64,000 nucleotides of DNA from Coptis chinensis (taxonomy: Eukaryota; Streptophyta; Magnoliopsida; Ranunculales; Ranunculaceae): NCBI GenBank assembly GCA_015680905.1, contig CM027378.1, positions 71,081,501-71,145,500 of the forward strand, written 5' to 3'. Positions 1 through 11,679 of this stretch are shown here, one piece after another. The position numbers were made by a program, and so were the translations under genes. How positions within the stretch are numbered: position 1 is the stretch's first letter; the number at the start of each line of letters is the position of its first letter. The notes under the pieces are model-generated. The model searched no databases. It saw nothing but the letters and a program-made list of their open reading frames with translations, and was not told the origin of the DNA.

Positions 1-957
1 ATTTCAGACTTTCTTTGTACACAAAATAAAACGACATCCACTACTACCTAGAGTGAACTCAACCACCAAAGCCAGAAGCATCCTGCCCTGCCTCTTAAGA
101 GCATAAACAACATCCATAGTACTCCCCTATCAGTGATAGTAACAACATCACGAATCAAGTTTTCTAGAAAGATCTTGAGGACGCTACGTGCCTCTTCGTA
201 GATCAGAACACTAATACGCTTTTATGTGGCAGTGAACAGATACACCATAAGCATATGTAATCCCTTCAGGCAAGAAAAAAACTAAACCTAACAGCATGCT
301 CAATTTGATTAACCAAATAGTTAGGAATTAATAAAGAACCTCACTGTACCAACATTGTATTAGTATATACAAACGTTCGACTGGTTTAGACCATCAACTC
401 ACTGATTAGTTATGGTAAAAACTTTCATGTAACTGTCACTTCAAAAGGCAGCTTCGTAATACAAAACAATCAAGTTGGAGCAGGGCAGTACCATGATACA
501 CACTCCTAATAAGTATTTTGTGCTTAACAACAGGCGCATTCAGTTGAAATGTATCAAGGCAAAAACTATCTTTTGCATTACCTACAAATGCTATCCCTCA
601 ACAGAAAACTAAAGAGTAACGGCAGCAATTTCACATGTTTGATATGAAATTGTAATCTATCATTGTGATTTTGCAAGGAAATATAGATTGTTTTCAAGTA
701 CTCGGTACTAGTTTGGGAAACAACATAGAAAACAATTGTTCGTAATAGATGTGTCCCCATTCAACACAGCACCAGCTCCGATCCCTCACCCAACTCATTA
801 CCTTTGAATTTTTCTCTTGTGAGTTGTTCTAGATATCTAGTTCACCCCAAAGTTGTCCCTCCAAAGTAATGTTGTGTTTCAAAAAATAAAGTAATGTCGT
901 GTATTAATTACTTGAGCTGGTGCATGACTACCACGACCTGCAACTCTGAAATAGGTT
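1..957. other. intergenic, no gene seen
   Basis: AT-rich sequence without a recognisable exon, RNA gene or clear repeat terminus. The only open frames are short and lack recognisable protein motifs. It may be the distal flank of a gene outside the window. Confidence 0.5.
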
Positions 958-1062
958 TAGTCCCACATCGGTTAAGAAATCATCTTAGATCTGGATATAT
1001 TAGATTGATTAGATTGTTTCCACTTACTAATGTCGAGGCTTATTAAGTGAAAACCCTACACC
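958..1062 (+). repeat. older repeat, left part, with a USE-like motif
   Basis: GTCCCACATCG at 960-970 matches the upstream sequence element of plant snRNA genes (RTCCCACATCG). A TATA-like stretch follows at about 996, 25 bases on, a spacing close to that of Pol III-type plant snRNA promoters. No snRNA body is recognisable downstream. The same motif is common in dispersed plant repeats, so a repeat is likelier than a working promoter. The segment just before the hAT insertion (1015-1062) resembles 9408-9470 on the far side, as if both belong to one older duplicated repeat. Confidence 0.4.
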
Positions 1063-1404
1063 CACTGTTCTAAAAATCGGTCACTCGCCTAGGCCCAAGT
1101 CATTTAAAAAACAGGTGGACCGACTAGGCGGTCCAGTCAATTTTTTTATTTATTAATTTTATTTTTGAATGATTAAATGTTGAAAATTAAAGGCACATGT
1201 AGGCTTAAGATTTGAATGAGTTTAAAAGACTAAAGTCTAATGTAAATTATTTGCTACTATAACAAAGAATATGTTTGTATATGAAGTCGATATTCTTCAA
1301 CTATTACGCATTTTTGTAATAAGTATATTTGTTTGTGTTTATTTTTTGAGTTATGGAAAATGATTTTCTTCATTTCTTGTAGTATAGGTGTGTATTATTA
1401 TATA

Positions 1405-1431
1405 CTAGTGAATGCCCGTGCCAGTCGGCAC
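1405..1431 (-). other. Helitron 3' terminus with hairpin
   Basis: On the minus strand a 5-bp stem with a 4-base loop (1431-1418) is followed by nine bases and CTAG (1408-1405). The spacing and the CTRR-type ending match Helitron termination signals. A second terminus of the same design, with similar bases between stem and CTAG, occurs on the plus strand at 57233-57259. Confidence 0.8.
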
Positions 1432-2376
1432 TCTAGACACATTGCTTTTGAACAACACCCCAAGATACCATCTCTATGGTAGCATAGAATTGATGATATA
1501 TATAACAATTTCTAACAGTTTTATACTTCATAATCATTTCATACTCATACTCAAGTGAGCTTAATTATTGCGATTCTATGCATTTCGGTTCTCACAAACC
1601 AACTCATTACACATACCCTTACACATTCATTAATTCAATACATATCAGAATGAGAATGATGAAAATAAAGGGAGAAAGTCTTCAATTAAGAGCATCATCA
1701 TTTTTTTTTTTAAATAAAAAAATCCAGCAGAGTCTCCTTTGTATTTTCAACATTTCAAAAACCTAAATCCTGTCATAACCTGAAAATCAAACAATATAAT
1801 TCTCATAGATCAACCATACCAAAATATATAACTTCATATTTATACATAACACAAATTACTTCTAAAACTAAAAGACAACTCATTAAACATTAAAGAAGAC
1901 TTTGCATATATAATTTTTCACCTGGGGCTAATTCTAGTAACGAAAAGGAAAAATAAAATAAAATAAATACTCCACACCTACTGATTGAGTTCCTCATTTA
2001 TCTCATTCTCCCCTCTATGCATACTGTTCACACCATTCTTCTACCATATGGATAAATGCACCATAGAGCAAAGACTACAATCATATCGCTGAAAAATTAT
2101 GGCAATTTAACTTGGTACCTGCAAACAAACCACATACACATGATTTTTTTAGATTTGATACATTTAGCATATTGTTTACAAAAGAGATGGTTCTCAAAAT
2201 AAAATAATCTCTATTCTTATTTTTAAGTATCCACGCTATCATAAAAAATAAAAAAAAAACTATCATAAAAACTTACATAGCATATATATGGATACAACAT
2301 ATTCTTTAATTTCTAAACCAATAAAAGTAGCATTCTTTAATTTCTTACTCACCTTTTCTCATTGGTATCGATGTCC

Positions 2377-5300
2377 TTAGAGAAGAACTTCTGGGTATAC
2401 GACATTTGTAGTACAATTTCTTGCATTAGGTGGAAGAAAAACGGATATTCTTTTTGAAGAAGTACATCTGGACATGGCCACATAGAGTTGCCCATGACTG
2501 AAAACCGGTGTCCTCAAATCAATGCCAACATATTTCACTGACTGGCCTTGCGATTTATTAATTGTCATGGCATAAGCTAGTCGAACAGGGAATTGTCGCC
2601 TTAGTAGTTTGAAAGGCAACTCTGAATTTGAGGGAGCCAGAGATATTCTTGGGATGAGTACCGGATTTCCAGCTTTCTCTCCAGTTAAAATTTTGGCTTG
2701 AAGAACTTTACTCGCACATTGAAGCACCATAAGTCGTGTCCCATTGCAAAGGCCATTTTTAGGTGCTATGTTCCTGAGCAACATTATAGGGCATCCAGGT
2801 TTTAACTTGAGATTGAAAGGTGGTAAGCTAGAAGGGTCGAGGGAGTTTAGAAACTCGGTGGGATAGTAAGCCCCACTTGGATTATCAATATCATCTTCGA
2901 TGATTTTATCTGCAGCCAAATACTCGAGCGCTTCACCAAGGAACAAATTCAGTGCAACCTCATTAATTGCACTCACATCATCATTACGGGCAACAAGAAT
3001 AGTACGATCAGTTAAGACATTTGGAGACAGTGTGTCTATAACATCTAATTGGGGATAGACAGAGAAGATGAGTTCTTGGATATTGGTACACTTGCATATT
3101 CCATTCGGCAATTGTACGCATTCTTTAGGATTCGAACCAATCTAAATGAATCAAAGCAAAAAAATGAATTCATTAGTTTCTAAAATAGTTCGTTTATATA
3201 TGGAACTAATGGAGAAAAAAACATTCTAATTAGAAGGCATTAGTAGCACACCTGCAACAAAAAATCGGCGAATTCGACATTCTCGGACTCTGCCATTTCA
3301 AGCTGCATGTTTAGTACCAAGTGCAAAACTTCTAAATAACTCCAAAGGAAAGAGTGTCGTAGTGATGCACCAACAAATTGCTCTCTTTGGCCTAACGGTA
3401 TAACAGGCAATGTTTGTCGAAAATCACCACCAAGAACTGTAGTGATACCACCAAATATCTTCTTGTTTCTACAAATATCTTGAAGTGTTCTATCCACAGC
3501 CTCAACACAGTATCTATGTTGCATGGGCACCTCGTCACAAACAATTAGTTTTGTTTCTTTAAATAGGTCAGCAAGGTCAGAATGTTTAGTGAAGCCGCAA
3601 AAAGTGGTATCCATCACATCAATTGGAATTTTAAATGTATAATGAGCAATACGTCTATCAGACAATAACAAAGATGCAATTCCCGGTGATGCCACCATGA
3701 TGACAATAAGACCCATGCTGCGGCAGGCCTTTGCAATTGTATTATACAAAAAAGTTTTCCCTGTACCAGCTGCTCCATTTAAAAAGAAAAGTTTGCCCTT
3801 GTCACCAAATACTGAATCAGTCACAGTAGTGTAAGCATGAAGTTGTTCGTCATTAAGACGACTCACATCAACTGCAACCTCTTCTCCTATGCCTTCATGC
3901 TGAAGTTGGCATTGCTCCCAAATGAGCCTATTGCCAACAATTTTACTCCAATCCTCTTTTGGCTTTGGCATGGGTGGGAAATTTTCCAATGTCTTCCCAG
4001 ATTCTAAAAGGATTTGTTCCACCAGATATAAGTCATAATCTGTTATTTGCTCATCAGTTGGATCTAGGATGTCGTGCTTTGTTCGAAGCCAGTGTCCAAG
4101 ATCATCACATATACTCGATGCAAATTTGCTCCAAAGTAGATCTGGTCGTAACGGATGACACTCTAAAAGAATTACACAAAACAACCTCCGTAGTTGATAT
4201 CCAGTTTTCATTATCGCTACCTCTTCTAGGCATTGTATCCACTCATCATCAGCTTCCAACAGCCCACGGGCAATACATGCTTCTTTGTATGTGTTGTTCA
4301 CGGTATCACCGACTTTATAAAGATATGCAAAGGAGGTAGGCTCTTTTACAACAGTAAGTAGCAAGCGTAGATAAAACCACTCCCCGGCATTAGGGCTTGC
4401 AAAATACATCCTACCAATGGAAGGTCCCTGAGTCCTAGGAATCCACTCTTGAGAGTCTTTGTGGAAAACATAGTGTCGTGGAAATTCTTGATAGGTATAT
4501 GCTCGTGCATCACGGATCTTGACCTGGCGCTTTAAAAGAAAGCCGATCTTTGAAGTTTGGTCTCTGCCTCGGGCAAGAATTGCATCCATAGGCTCTTTGC
4601 TATTGAAAATTGAAAACAACCATATGCATACCTTCCAAATGAAGCGCCAATCGTTGGACACTTGGAAACTCTTTATGCATTGGATTTTGAAATAGATGTC
4701 ATGCAGCTTCTGTTGGTCTAATGTACCTTGCATCGATATATTGTTGAATCTCATCATTTGTTCTTGCCGCCACCACTGTTGCTTTGTCATAGCCTTTGTA
4801 AATGTACTTGTTAATATATTTAACAGCTTGACACAATGCACAAACTTTAACATTGATATGGCAGCCAAACATTTCAGACAGATATGCATTGTAGGGAACA
4901 ACATCTCCATTATCAACTTTAACTATTTTATTCTTCTTCTTCACAAAATATTTCTTGCCAGTGTCGCGCCTTCGACCATTTTTTATCCATAATTGTTTCC
5001 TCCACAAACTCTTTTAGATAGCCTTTGGTACATCGACCATTTTCCATACATGAAGCACTCGAATCTCGATCACCACAGGGGCCATGAACCATGCACTTCT
5101 TCACTGTTTCAAACAATGCAGGGTGGGTGTCAGGGTCTGGGAATTCAGCACATACAAATTTAACCACTTGCTTAATGTTTCGGATCTTGTCATCATGCGC
5201 AAGAAATAAAAGGCAATGCATGTGTGGAAGACCGCGCTTCTGAAATTCAATGGTATAGACATATACAACCACCCATCATTCTTCAAGATTTCTTTCATAA

Positions 5301-7491
5301 TTGCTTTTCGTTTCAGCTCGAATACCCGTGCAACTATTTCAGGCCGAAGTGTCAAAGTTTGGTGTTCCTTGAGCGCATCTTTAATTTCCTGCCAATTAGG
5401 GTTTGCAGTCACCGTAAGAAAAATATATGGGTGCTTATAGTGCCGGGTGATAGCCATTAAATCCTGAAAAATCTCGTACATGTGCCTTGGACTTCCAACA
5501 TGCGAGGAAGGCAAAATGAACCGTTGGCCAATTTGATCAAGACTTAATCCCTCAAGTGCAACATTTGTCAAGCACTTGTACACATCCGAACGGATGGTGT
5601 CTTGATTTAGTCTAATGTATCGCAAACGGTTCTGTTTATATACAGCCTAAGCATCAACCAAAAATTCATGCAACAATTTACACCCTAACAAGATGGATGA
5701 GTACTATGTGGGTCGTTCAAACAAACGGTAGGCGTAATACAATAATTGGGTGAGTCTTGCATTGCTTGGAGCATTTCTCTTGACGTCCCACAACTTTAAA
5801 TCAGGTGACCAACCCAAATCCCCAGAAGGAAACAGAAGAACATAATGCAAAGGCAAATAAGCGAGATGATATTCGCTTATCCATTCCAACTCATGCCCTC
5901 CTCTCAAGCGAAGTACAATATCACGCATGACATCAACCTTACTCCCATCTCCAGGCAATATTACTGCGATCTCATCAGTTGTCGGAAGATTGTACCTTCG
6001 TCTATCCGAATGCGGATCATAGTGTAGATGGACCGGAACATTGTTATTCTCAAAAGCATTTTCAGTTAAAACCTCAAATGCTTGCTTATAGATATCACAA
6101 AACTTGTGCGTCTGCAGAAGAGTTTTTTGTATAGTTTTCAACACTTCTCTTGACAAATTCGGGTTGCGATTGTGGCGGTGATCCAAAGCAGCTAGGGGAT
6201 CATAAATATAAAGTTGCGAAAACTTAGGTTCCATCCCCAGATCAGGCAACAATGAACTGATTTGGTGTTGCAACTCCCCATGAATAGTGATCGAATGAGG
6301 TTGGACCACGCCCATGTAACACACGATCGTTAAATTTGCAACCAAGACTGGTAAAGGCATTACACACATTGTATTGTCGAATCTACTCATGGAATAATCT
6401 TGCACGTTTATTAGATCCTTCGAATAAAGATTTAAGTGCCGGAGGTAGTGGAGAAAGAAGCGGTAGCTTAACTTTTCCTTGTAAACAGCAAGTTCCGAAT
6501 AAAGGTCGGTTGCTCCTTGATTTTGATAACTGTTCATCTTTCCAATGAAGGGCCAAACAAAATGGACAGAGAACATCCATCTTTCCCAAAAAGTGGCGGC
6601 GATTTGGAACAGGAAGCACATGGCCTCTATGAGGATTAAGAATTTCTTCTTCACTTTCATCAAATCCAGTCATATCATGATCACTGCAAAAATAGACATA
6701 TGATATATCACGCTTTACGGTATGTTGAAACCTAACAAAAGAGTGAGAATTTAAGCACTTGACTTACATAGTGTTATCCTCACAACTTTGCACTGTGATA
6801 TCTTCCGTGATAGATGAAGAGGACCCAACTTCGTACGTTGACCTCGTCTTCTTAAAGGAATCTGATATGTAATAAGATATAACGTCTTTTTCCCTCTGTC
6901 TCCGATTTTGTTATGCTATAGTCCTTTGATCGATATCTTTTTCTCTTCGAAGACATTGTGTAATAGATCTCCGATTAGGAGGTGCAATAGAGCTTTGACT
7001 GGGAGACACAATAGATAAGAGATTGGGAGGCACAGTAGATCTTCGATGATGAGAAATAACAGATAACACATTAGGAGTCACGGGAGATCGTCGATTAGGA
7101 GGCACAACAGATAACCTATTAAGAGCCGCGGGAGATCTTCGATTAGAAGGCACGACAGATAACCTATTAAGAGTAGCGGGAGATTTTTTATTAGGATGCA
7201 CAATAGATAACCTATTAGGAACCGCATTAGATCTTTGATTAGGAGGCACAACAATAGATAACCTATTCGGAGCCGCATTAGATATTCGATTAGGAGGCAC
7301 AACAAATAAAATATTGGGAGTCACAGTTGATCTTCGATTAGGAGGCACATATAGATTAGGAGGCACAACATTTCTTTGATGTGGAGGCACATATATACCA
7401 GATTGGGAGGTTCAATAGGATGACGTGCTATGGAATTGACTGGGTGAAGTAATGATTCCATTTCTCTCTCTTCCATGCGCTCTTTAACCAT
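2377..7491 (-). pseudogene. Helitron Rep/helicase gene, decayed
   Basis: In transposition order it holds a proposed start codon at 7491; a repetitive Pro/Asn/Arg-rich segment (about 7390-6911); a Helitron-like N-terminal domain (6663-5704, ending near the family motif HLAYLPLHYVLLFP); the HUH replication-initiator region with His-Met-His at about 5224-5213; a two-tyrosine motif [10 protein letters not shown] at about 4827-4797; and a PIF1-type helicase. Its Walker A motif GAAGTGKT is near 3777-3755, with DE, GGDFRQ and a C-terminal TINKSQGQS block that continues to 2377. An intron at 3251-3142 (GT/AG) separates LLQ from IGSNP and keeps the frame. The reading frame is interrupted in at least four places: stops between 5704 and 5625, and shifts near 4930, 4700 and 7380. 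The protein is therefore unlikely to be functional, although nearly every family motif survives. It would nick DNA and drive rolling-circle transposition. Confidence 0.92.
6955..7390 (-). repeat. in-frame tandem repeat, about 57-bp period
   Basis: Repeats of roughly 57 bases encode variants of a 19-residue unit such as NRLSVVPPNRRSPAALN on the minus strand, about seven or eight copies with drift. The frame stays open across the array but has no ATG of its own in that frame. The ATG at 7491 is in an adjacent frame, so a shift or missed splice near 7380 is likely. Low-complexity N-terminal extensions occur in some Helitron proteins; a specific function is not known to me. Confidence 0.65.
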
Positions 7492-8428
7492 GATTGCCTA
7501 GGAAGCATCAATTCACAAAAATTTGGAAACATGCAAAGTTAAATAATCAAAACAGAGATCTAATCAAAGAGCACGGCGAAGACTCAAAGTAGTAAATTGT
7601 TAGATACCTAATTAAAAAACATCGAGATACAGTTATATAATTAAATGCAAACTATTCGAAAGATTAAATTCGACGTAAATATAATGGTATGAAGAAGTTA
7701 AGGAAGACATAAAAACTCGAAAGCAGTCCAATATAAAGCAGTCCAAATTGCTCCCCATGACCCATGTTCATTCATAGTACATGATACAACATGAAACTCT
7801 AACAATTCAATATTGTTTCGTTGTTGCTTTAACTAATGTATATTTTAACAATAAATGTTGTATCATAAAATACCATTCAAACAACATTTTAACAATGAAC
7901 AGATTTTTCACGGCGAAATCGATTTTATGATACATTTATATTCAAAGCTACATGATACAACATTTTTAGAATTTGCACTCAGTGTAATTGGGAGAAAGAT
8001 ACTCCAACCCCTGATATGGGATTCACTGCTACTGAATGATCAAAAAGGCCTCTAACATAGGGGGCACGCTGTTTGTGAAAAGTTGAAAGCCACTCTGAGG
8101 CAAGCTAAATGGAACTACTGAATGGACTTTGGCACAGTGGACACGCTGATTTGTGAGAAGTTGAGAACCACTGAATGGAACTTGTGCTTGCAAGTCTTGC
8201 AAGCAAGTCGAGGAAGGTTTTTTTCGTTGTTGCTAAGGACATGAATGAAAAGAAACTGAGATAGTTGGCACTTGGCAGTATAGCGCAAGCTTATTATTAG
8301 GGCTGTTCATTCTACAGGAATCACATACGTAACTTTCCACCATTCACTTAACTCAAGTCTACATTATCAATCGTATCATCATCCTCACCACAGGATATGC
8401 CCCGTGTCTTAAACTATGATGAAATAGA
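7492..8428. other. Helitron 5' non-coding region
   Basis: Lies between the proposed RepHel start and the Helitron 5' end. It contains a loose duplication at about 8060-8180 (two copies of a segment with a GGACACGCTG-like core followed by TTTGTGA and GTTGA) and no recognisable coding sequence. A promoter for the element gene would be expected here, but I see no convincing TATA box. Confidence 0.4.
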
Positions 8429-9316
8429 TCGACCGGTGGACGTAGAAAACATTAAACATAAAAAGATACCAACACAAACAAATAAAAACTGAGAAAAGCT
8501 GCATCAGTGCATAAGATGCACAAAGTTCAAAAAAGTGAAAAACCTAAAGTGTGAAAAGAAACATGCATCAGTACATAAGATACACTAGATACACTGTAAG
8601 ATATGAAATAATATGTTAACTAACAGACGCAACTCATTTGGAACAACAGGATTCCTAATTCCCCACATGACATTAAGGGGAAGAAAAACATAGGTCAAAT
8701 TGCCTACTCTAATATGCCTACTTACTCCAATAGAATGACTAATATCCTAATATACTCTGCCTCCAACCATTGGACTCCTGTTATCACATACACTTAGTTA
8801 ATTTTCACATACATTAAGTTAAGCAGGTCACCTTCACTTGAGTTCAGGACTTGGAAGTCAGTATTGTTCAAGTCAGAAGAGAAATGAGAACAACCTTGAT
8901 CTGCTTCTTCAGTTGTAGCTGATGTTCCTTCTTCAATGGCTACTCAATCAAGAAGACATGATGATTAACTTTTTGGGATTTGGGGATTTTGGAATAAGGG
9001 GAGTTCGAGTGCTCGACGATGAGGAGAGAAATGGTATAAAACCCCAGCGATGATGAGGTGAGAAGATGTTTTTTGGTAAAAAAAATGGAAACTAATGTTT
9101 TTTGGGCTCAAACCCACGCCGTTAGATCTTGCTCAAAATGATCCCGAACATCCTTTATTATAATTTTGTCTTTTAGTGCTAAAAAAAAATCCTATCTTAT
9201 TAGATAGATATTAAGAAAAAAAAAACCGCCTAACGCCTAGCCCGTTTAGGCAATGTCTAGAAGGCCTAGGCGCTCTCCCACCGCCCGACTACCGCCTAGT
9301 GTTTTTTAGAACACTG
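8429..9316. other. right arm of the hAT element, non-coding
   Basis: This is hAT sequence resuming after the Helitron. It has two imperfect copies of a GCATCAGTRCATAAGATRCAC-like block (8502-8522 and 8565-8590) and a terminal CCTAGGCG-rich segment (9225-9300). No transposase motif is visible. Confidence 0.5.
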
Positions 9317-9669
9317 CCTACACCTATTACAGAAGGCCTTAGACTTGGGCCTTTAGATGGTATAAGTGGAGACAATATCAACATCTGGTTGCAAGTGGCA
9401 TCGGGCCCACTTACTTAATGTTGAGGCTTTTTGAATAAAAACCCAACACATAGGCTTTGGGCATGGGCCGAAACAAAATAGTTTTTCTAATTTTGGTAAA
9501 GAAAAAAGGCGTCGTGTGTAGCATCTAGAATCAACCGCATGCCCGAAATTCCCACAAAATATCAAAACCGAAAACAAGTAGAACGCACCAGATCAAAACC
9601 CAGAGTCAACAAACGCGTTTCGTCCTTTCTGGGTGGGACCCACATAAAACATGCATCGAAATAAGTAAT
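9317..9669 (+). promoter_or_regulatory. displaced former upstream region of the LRR gene
   Basis: Before the MULE inserted, this stretch ran directly into 16598, just upstream of the LRR start codon. It includes a W-box on the minus strand (AGTCAA at 9604-9609, read as TTGACT), the core site of WRKY factors. It also contains the right part of the older repeat (9317-9490). Whether it ever was the working promoter is inference from position. Confidence 0.45.
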
Positions 9670-9922
9670 GAGTGATTTTTTGCTCCCAGCGTTGGTTCCT
9701 CCAAGCGCTCCAAGGGATATATCAGCCATACACGTTTCATTTTTTCCATCCAAAAAAAGATGTTACAGCTGTATAAAATCTTCAAAATTTTGGATTTTAC
9801 TTGTTTGTCCCTCATAATTAAAAAGGAAATAAAAAGGAAAAATATAAAGAAAAAAAGAAAGTGGAATAAACCAACGTGTGTTCCTTCTTATACGGCAGTT
9901 TCTTCAACTTCTTACTGCAAAA
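9670..9922 (+). repeat. MULE terminal inverted repeat, left
   Basis: Matches the reverse complement of 16336-16588 nearly base for base. It contains an AT-rich tract and TATAAA-like words that could serve as a promoter reading into the element, as MULE terminal repeats often do. Confidence 0.93.
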
Positions 9923-10512
9923 ACCAGTTACTCTTTTCAATTAATTAACAACCACACTTATCTAGTGACTAGATGCGTAGGTTCCCTAATCCACAATTAT
10001 CCAACAGTAACAAAGATCTGATGTTGTTAGGCACCTCATTCAATGCTTGAAAATCACCAGACCTTTGATTCATACTAGCTAATTTATTTCCTTTGTTATT
10101 GAAGCTGGTCAAATGAAGCCAAACATGATATAGTACTTGAGGATAAGATTTCAGTAAGTTTCCTTGTCTTCATCCTTGAGCCACGTAGGTTAAAAGCGAA
10201 AAAAGAAAAAATATAGTCAATATACTGAAACTACAGTATACCTAAACGTGCTAACCGCAGTTGTTGGTCCTCTGGGTGTGAGTAGAAGATTACAATTTTG
10301 TTTATAATTTTGCATACTGTTTCTAATTGTGCTAGTGATGGTGGTTGAGGACTTGGGGTCCATGGGTCTAATGAGTTAGCATATTTGATATGATATTTAG
10401 TTTTTATGGGAGTTGATCATCTTCTCAGATATTATTTTTCTATATTAATTACCCTGGGCTTTGTTTTTCCGTCAATTTGTTGCTTTATCTATTTCTTTTT
10501 GAATGACGACAG

Positions 10513-10578
10513 GGTGATGCTGACAGTGCACTTGATCGACTTTGGCAGAAGAAGAAGGTCGAAGTTCAGCAGCAGTAG
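10513..10578 (+). pseudogene. captured C-terminal exon, host gene not recognised
   Basis: A polypyrimidine tract and AG at 10511-10512 precede an open stretch encoding GDADSALDRLWQKKKVEV, three glutamines and a stop at 10576-10578. The charged, well-composed peptide with a clean acceptor, followed by several hundred bases that look like a 3' untranslated region, suggests a transduplicated gene end. It lies on the opposite strand to the transposase. I do not recognise the parent family. Confidence 0.45.
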
Positions 10579-11679
10579 AGATGCTGTTTAGCATTTGAAG
10601 GTCTTCTGTAGGGAGAGTAATTTAGAACTTAGAACCCTTTTGGTATTATTTTTGGTGAACCTAATAGTTTTTAATCGATGTTTGTCTTAACACTTGGGAT
10701 ACCTGAATCTACATGTTAGAATGAACTAATGAAGTGTGTCAACTGCTTTCTACTTCTGCAATGTTAACCAGCTTTACTTAATTTCCATCCTCATTGGGCG
10801 ACATCTGAGTCTAAATTATTATTTGATGACTTAAAGAGATATTTAGATACTTGTCTGTATGCCCTATGTAGGATTGTATTTGTGTATATATATTTCAAGA
10901 TGATACCTGCGCTTGTAGATGCTACTGTAAGTTGTACCGTAGTTGTGAAATAATTCCTACACTGTCGTCACTCACAACACTCTGTTTGGTTAAGGCAGTT
11001 GGCACATTGGGGTGGGAGACGATTTTTCTTCATCCTCCAAAAAATCAAATACTGATTTTGAGGAAATGAAGTGGTAGGTTTATCAGCTTCAGAGAGATTT
11101 ATGATCCACTGCCTGCAGTGTTGATTCAGTTGAAAAAGAAGAGCGACTGAATGAGAGTTTTTAACGTAATTATGGCGGGGGTGTAGCCCTCTCTTTGGAT
11201 CCAAGGTCCAGAAGTCCAAGTTTGCAGTCAGCTAGTTACCATGGCCATAGGAATAGATAGGCAGGGAGTTGTCAACTTCTATGCATTATGTTTTTGATCA
11301 TGCACATCAAGAAACATGTTCTCTGGTAATGTCTGTTTGACTAATTCCTCAGACACCAAAATTGAGAGGAAATGGTAAAGCCATACCGAATAGATAGAAT
11401 GCTGCACTTGAAATCCCAAATACTGAAGCAACAGAACTTCCCAATACCTAAAATCCCAAAATTCAGACCCCTCTTCTTTGAATCTGTCTTTGAATTGTAA
11501 TAATTTAAGAACACAAGTTAGAGTGAAAACACTCCCTTTACATGTTCACTGAATTTTATACAAACGACAAATAAAAACAAAATGTATGTAAGTTTTCTCA
11601 TTTAACTACAAATCAAGACTTCCTACATAAATCAAATATAAAAACAAGTACTATTTTATTTTTCTTTCCAACAATGATG
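10579..11679. other. MULE interior, non-coding
   Basis: Probably 3' untranslated or intergenic sequence carried along with the exon at 10513, followed by AT-rich filler up to the OTU-like region. No motif-bearing open frame was seen. Confidence 0.4.

Larger units (their letters stand above)
1405..8428 (-). mobile_element. Helitron, rolling-circle transposon (7.0 kb)
   Basis: The 3' end on the minus strand finishes in CTAG at 1408-1405, preceded by a short hairpin (GTGCC/GGCAC, 1418-1431) nine bases upstream and followed by T in the host. That is the canonical Helitron 3' structure. The proposed 5' end is TCTATTTCATCATAG, starting at 8428 on the minus strand with host A before it, giving insertion between A and T. 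The 5' end is less certain than the 3' end. The Rep/helicase gene lies wholly inside on the same strand, in the expected orientation. The element sits within the hAT element at 1063-9316 and is therefore younger than it. Confidence 0.8.
1063..9316. mobile_element. hAT-like element, split by a Helitron
   Basis: The left end reads CACTGTTCTAAAAATCGG and the right end, on the opposite strand, reads CAGTGTTCTAAAAA, so the terminal inverted repeats agree at 13 of 14 positions. Both ends are flanked by an exact 8-bp duplication, CCTACACC (1055-1062 and 9317-9324), as expected for the hAT superfamily. Subterminal sequence at both ends is rich in CCTAGGCG-type words. After the inserted Helitron (1405-8428) is removed, only about 1.2 kb of hAT sequence remains (1063-1404 and 8429-9316). 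No hAT transposase is visible in it, so this is a non-autonomous copy. Family is inferred from duplication length and terminal form. Confidence 0.8.

Noticed and set aside
3126-3142. GGTTCGAATCC on the minus strand, like a tRNA T-arm
   Set aside because: No acceptor, D or anticodon arms around it; it falls at the start of a Helitron helicase exon (IGSNP), so the match is coincidence.
7078-7305. Leucine-rich open frame (LLCLLI repeats), minus strand
   Set aside because: It is the alternate frame of the Pro/Asn-rich Helitron repeat.
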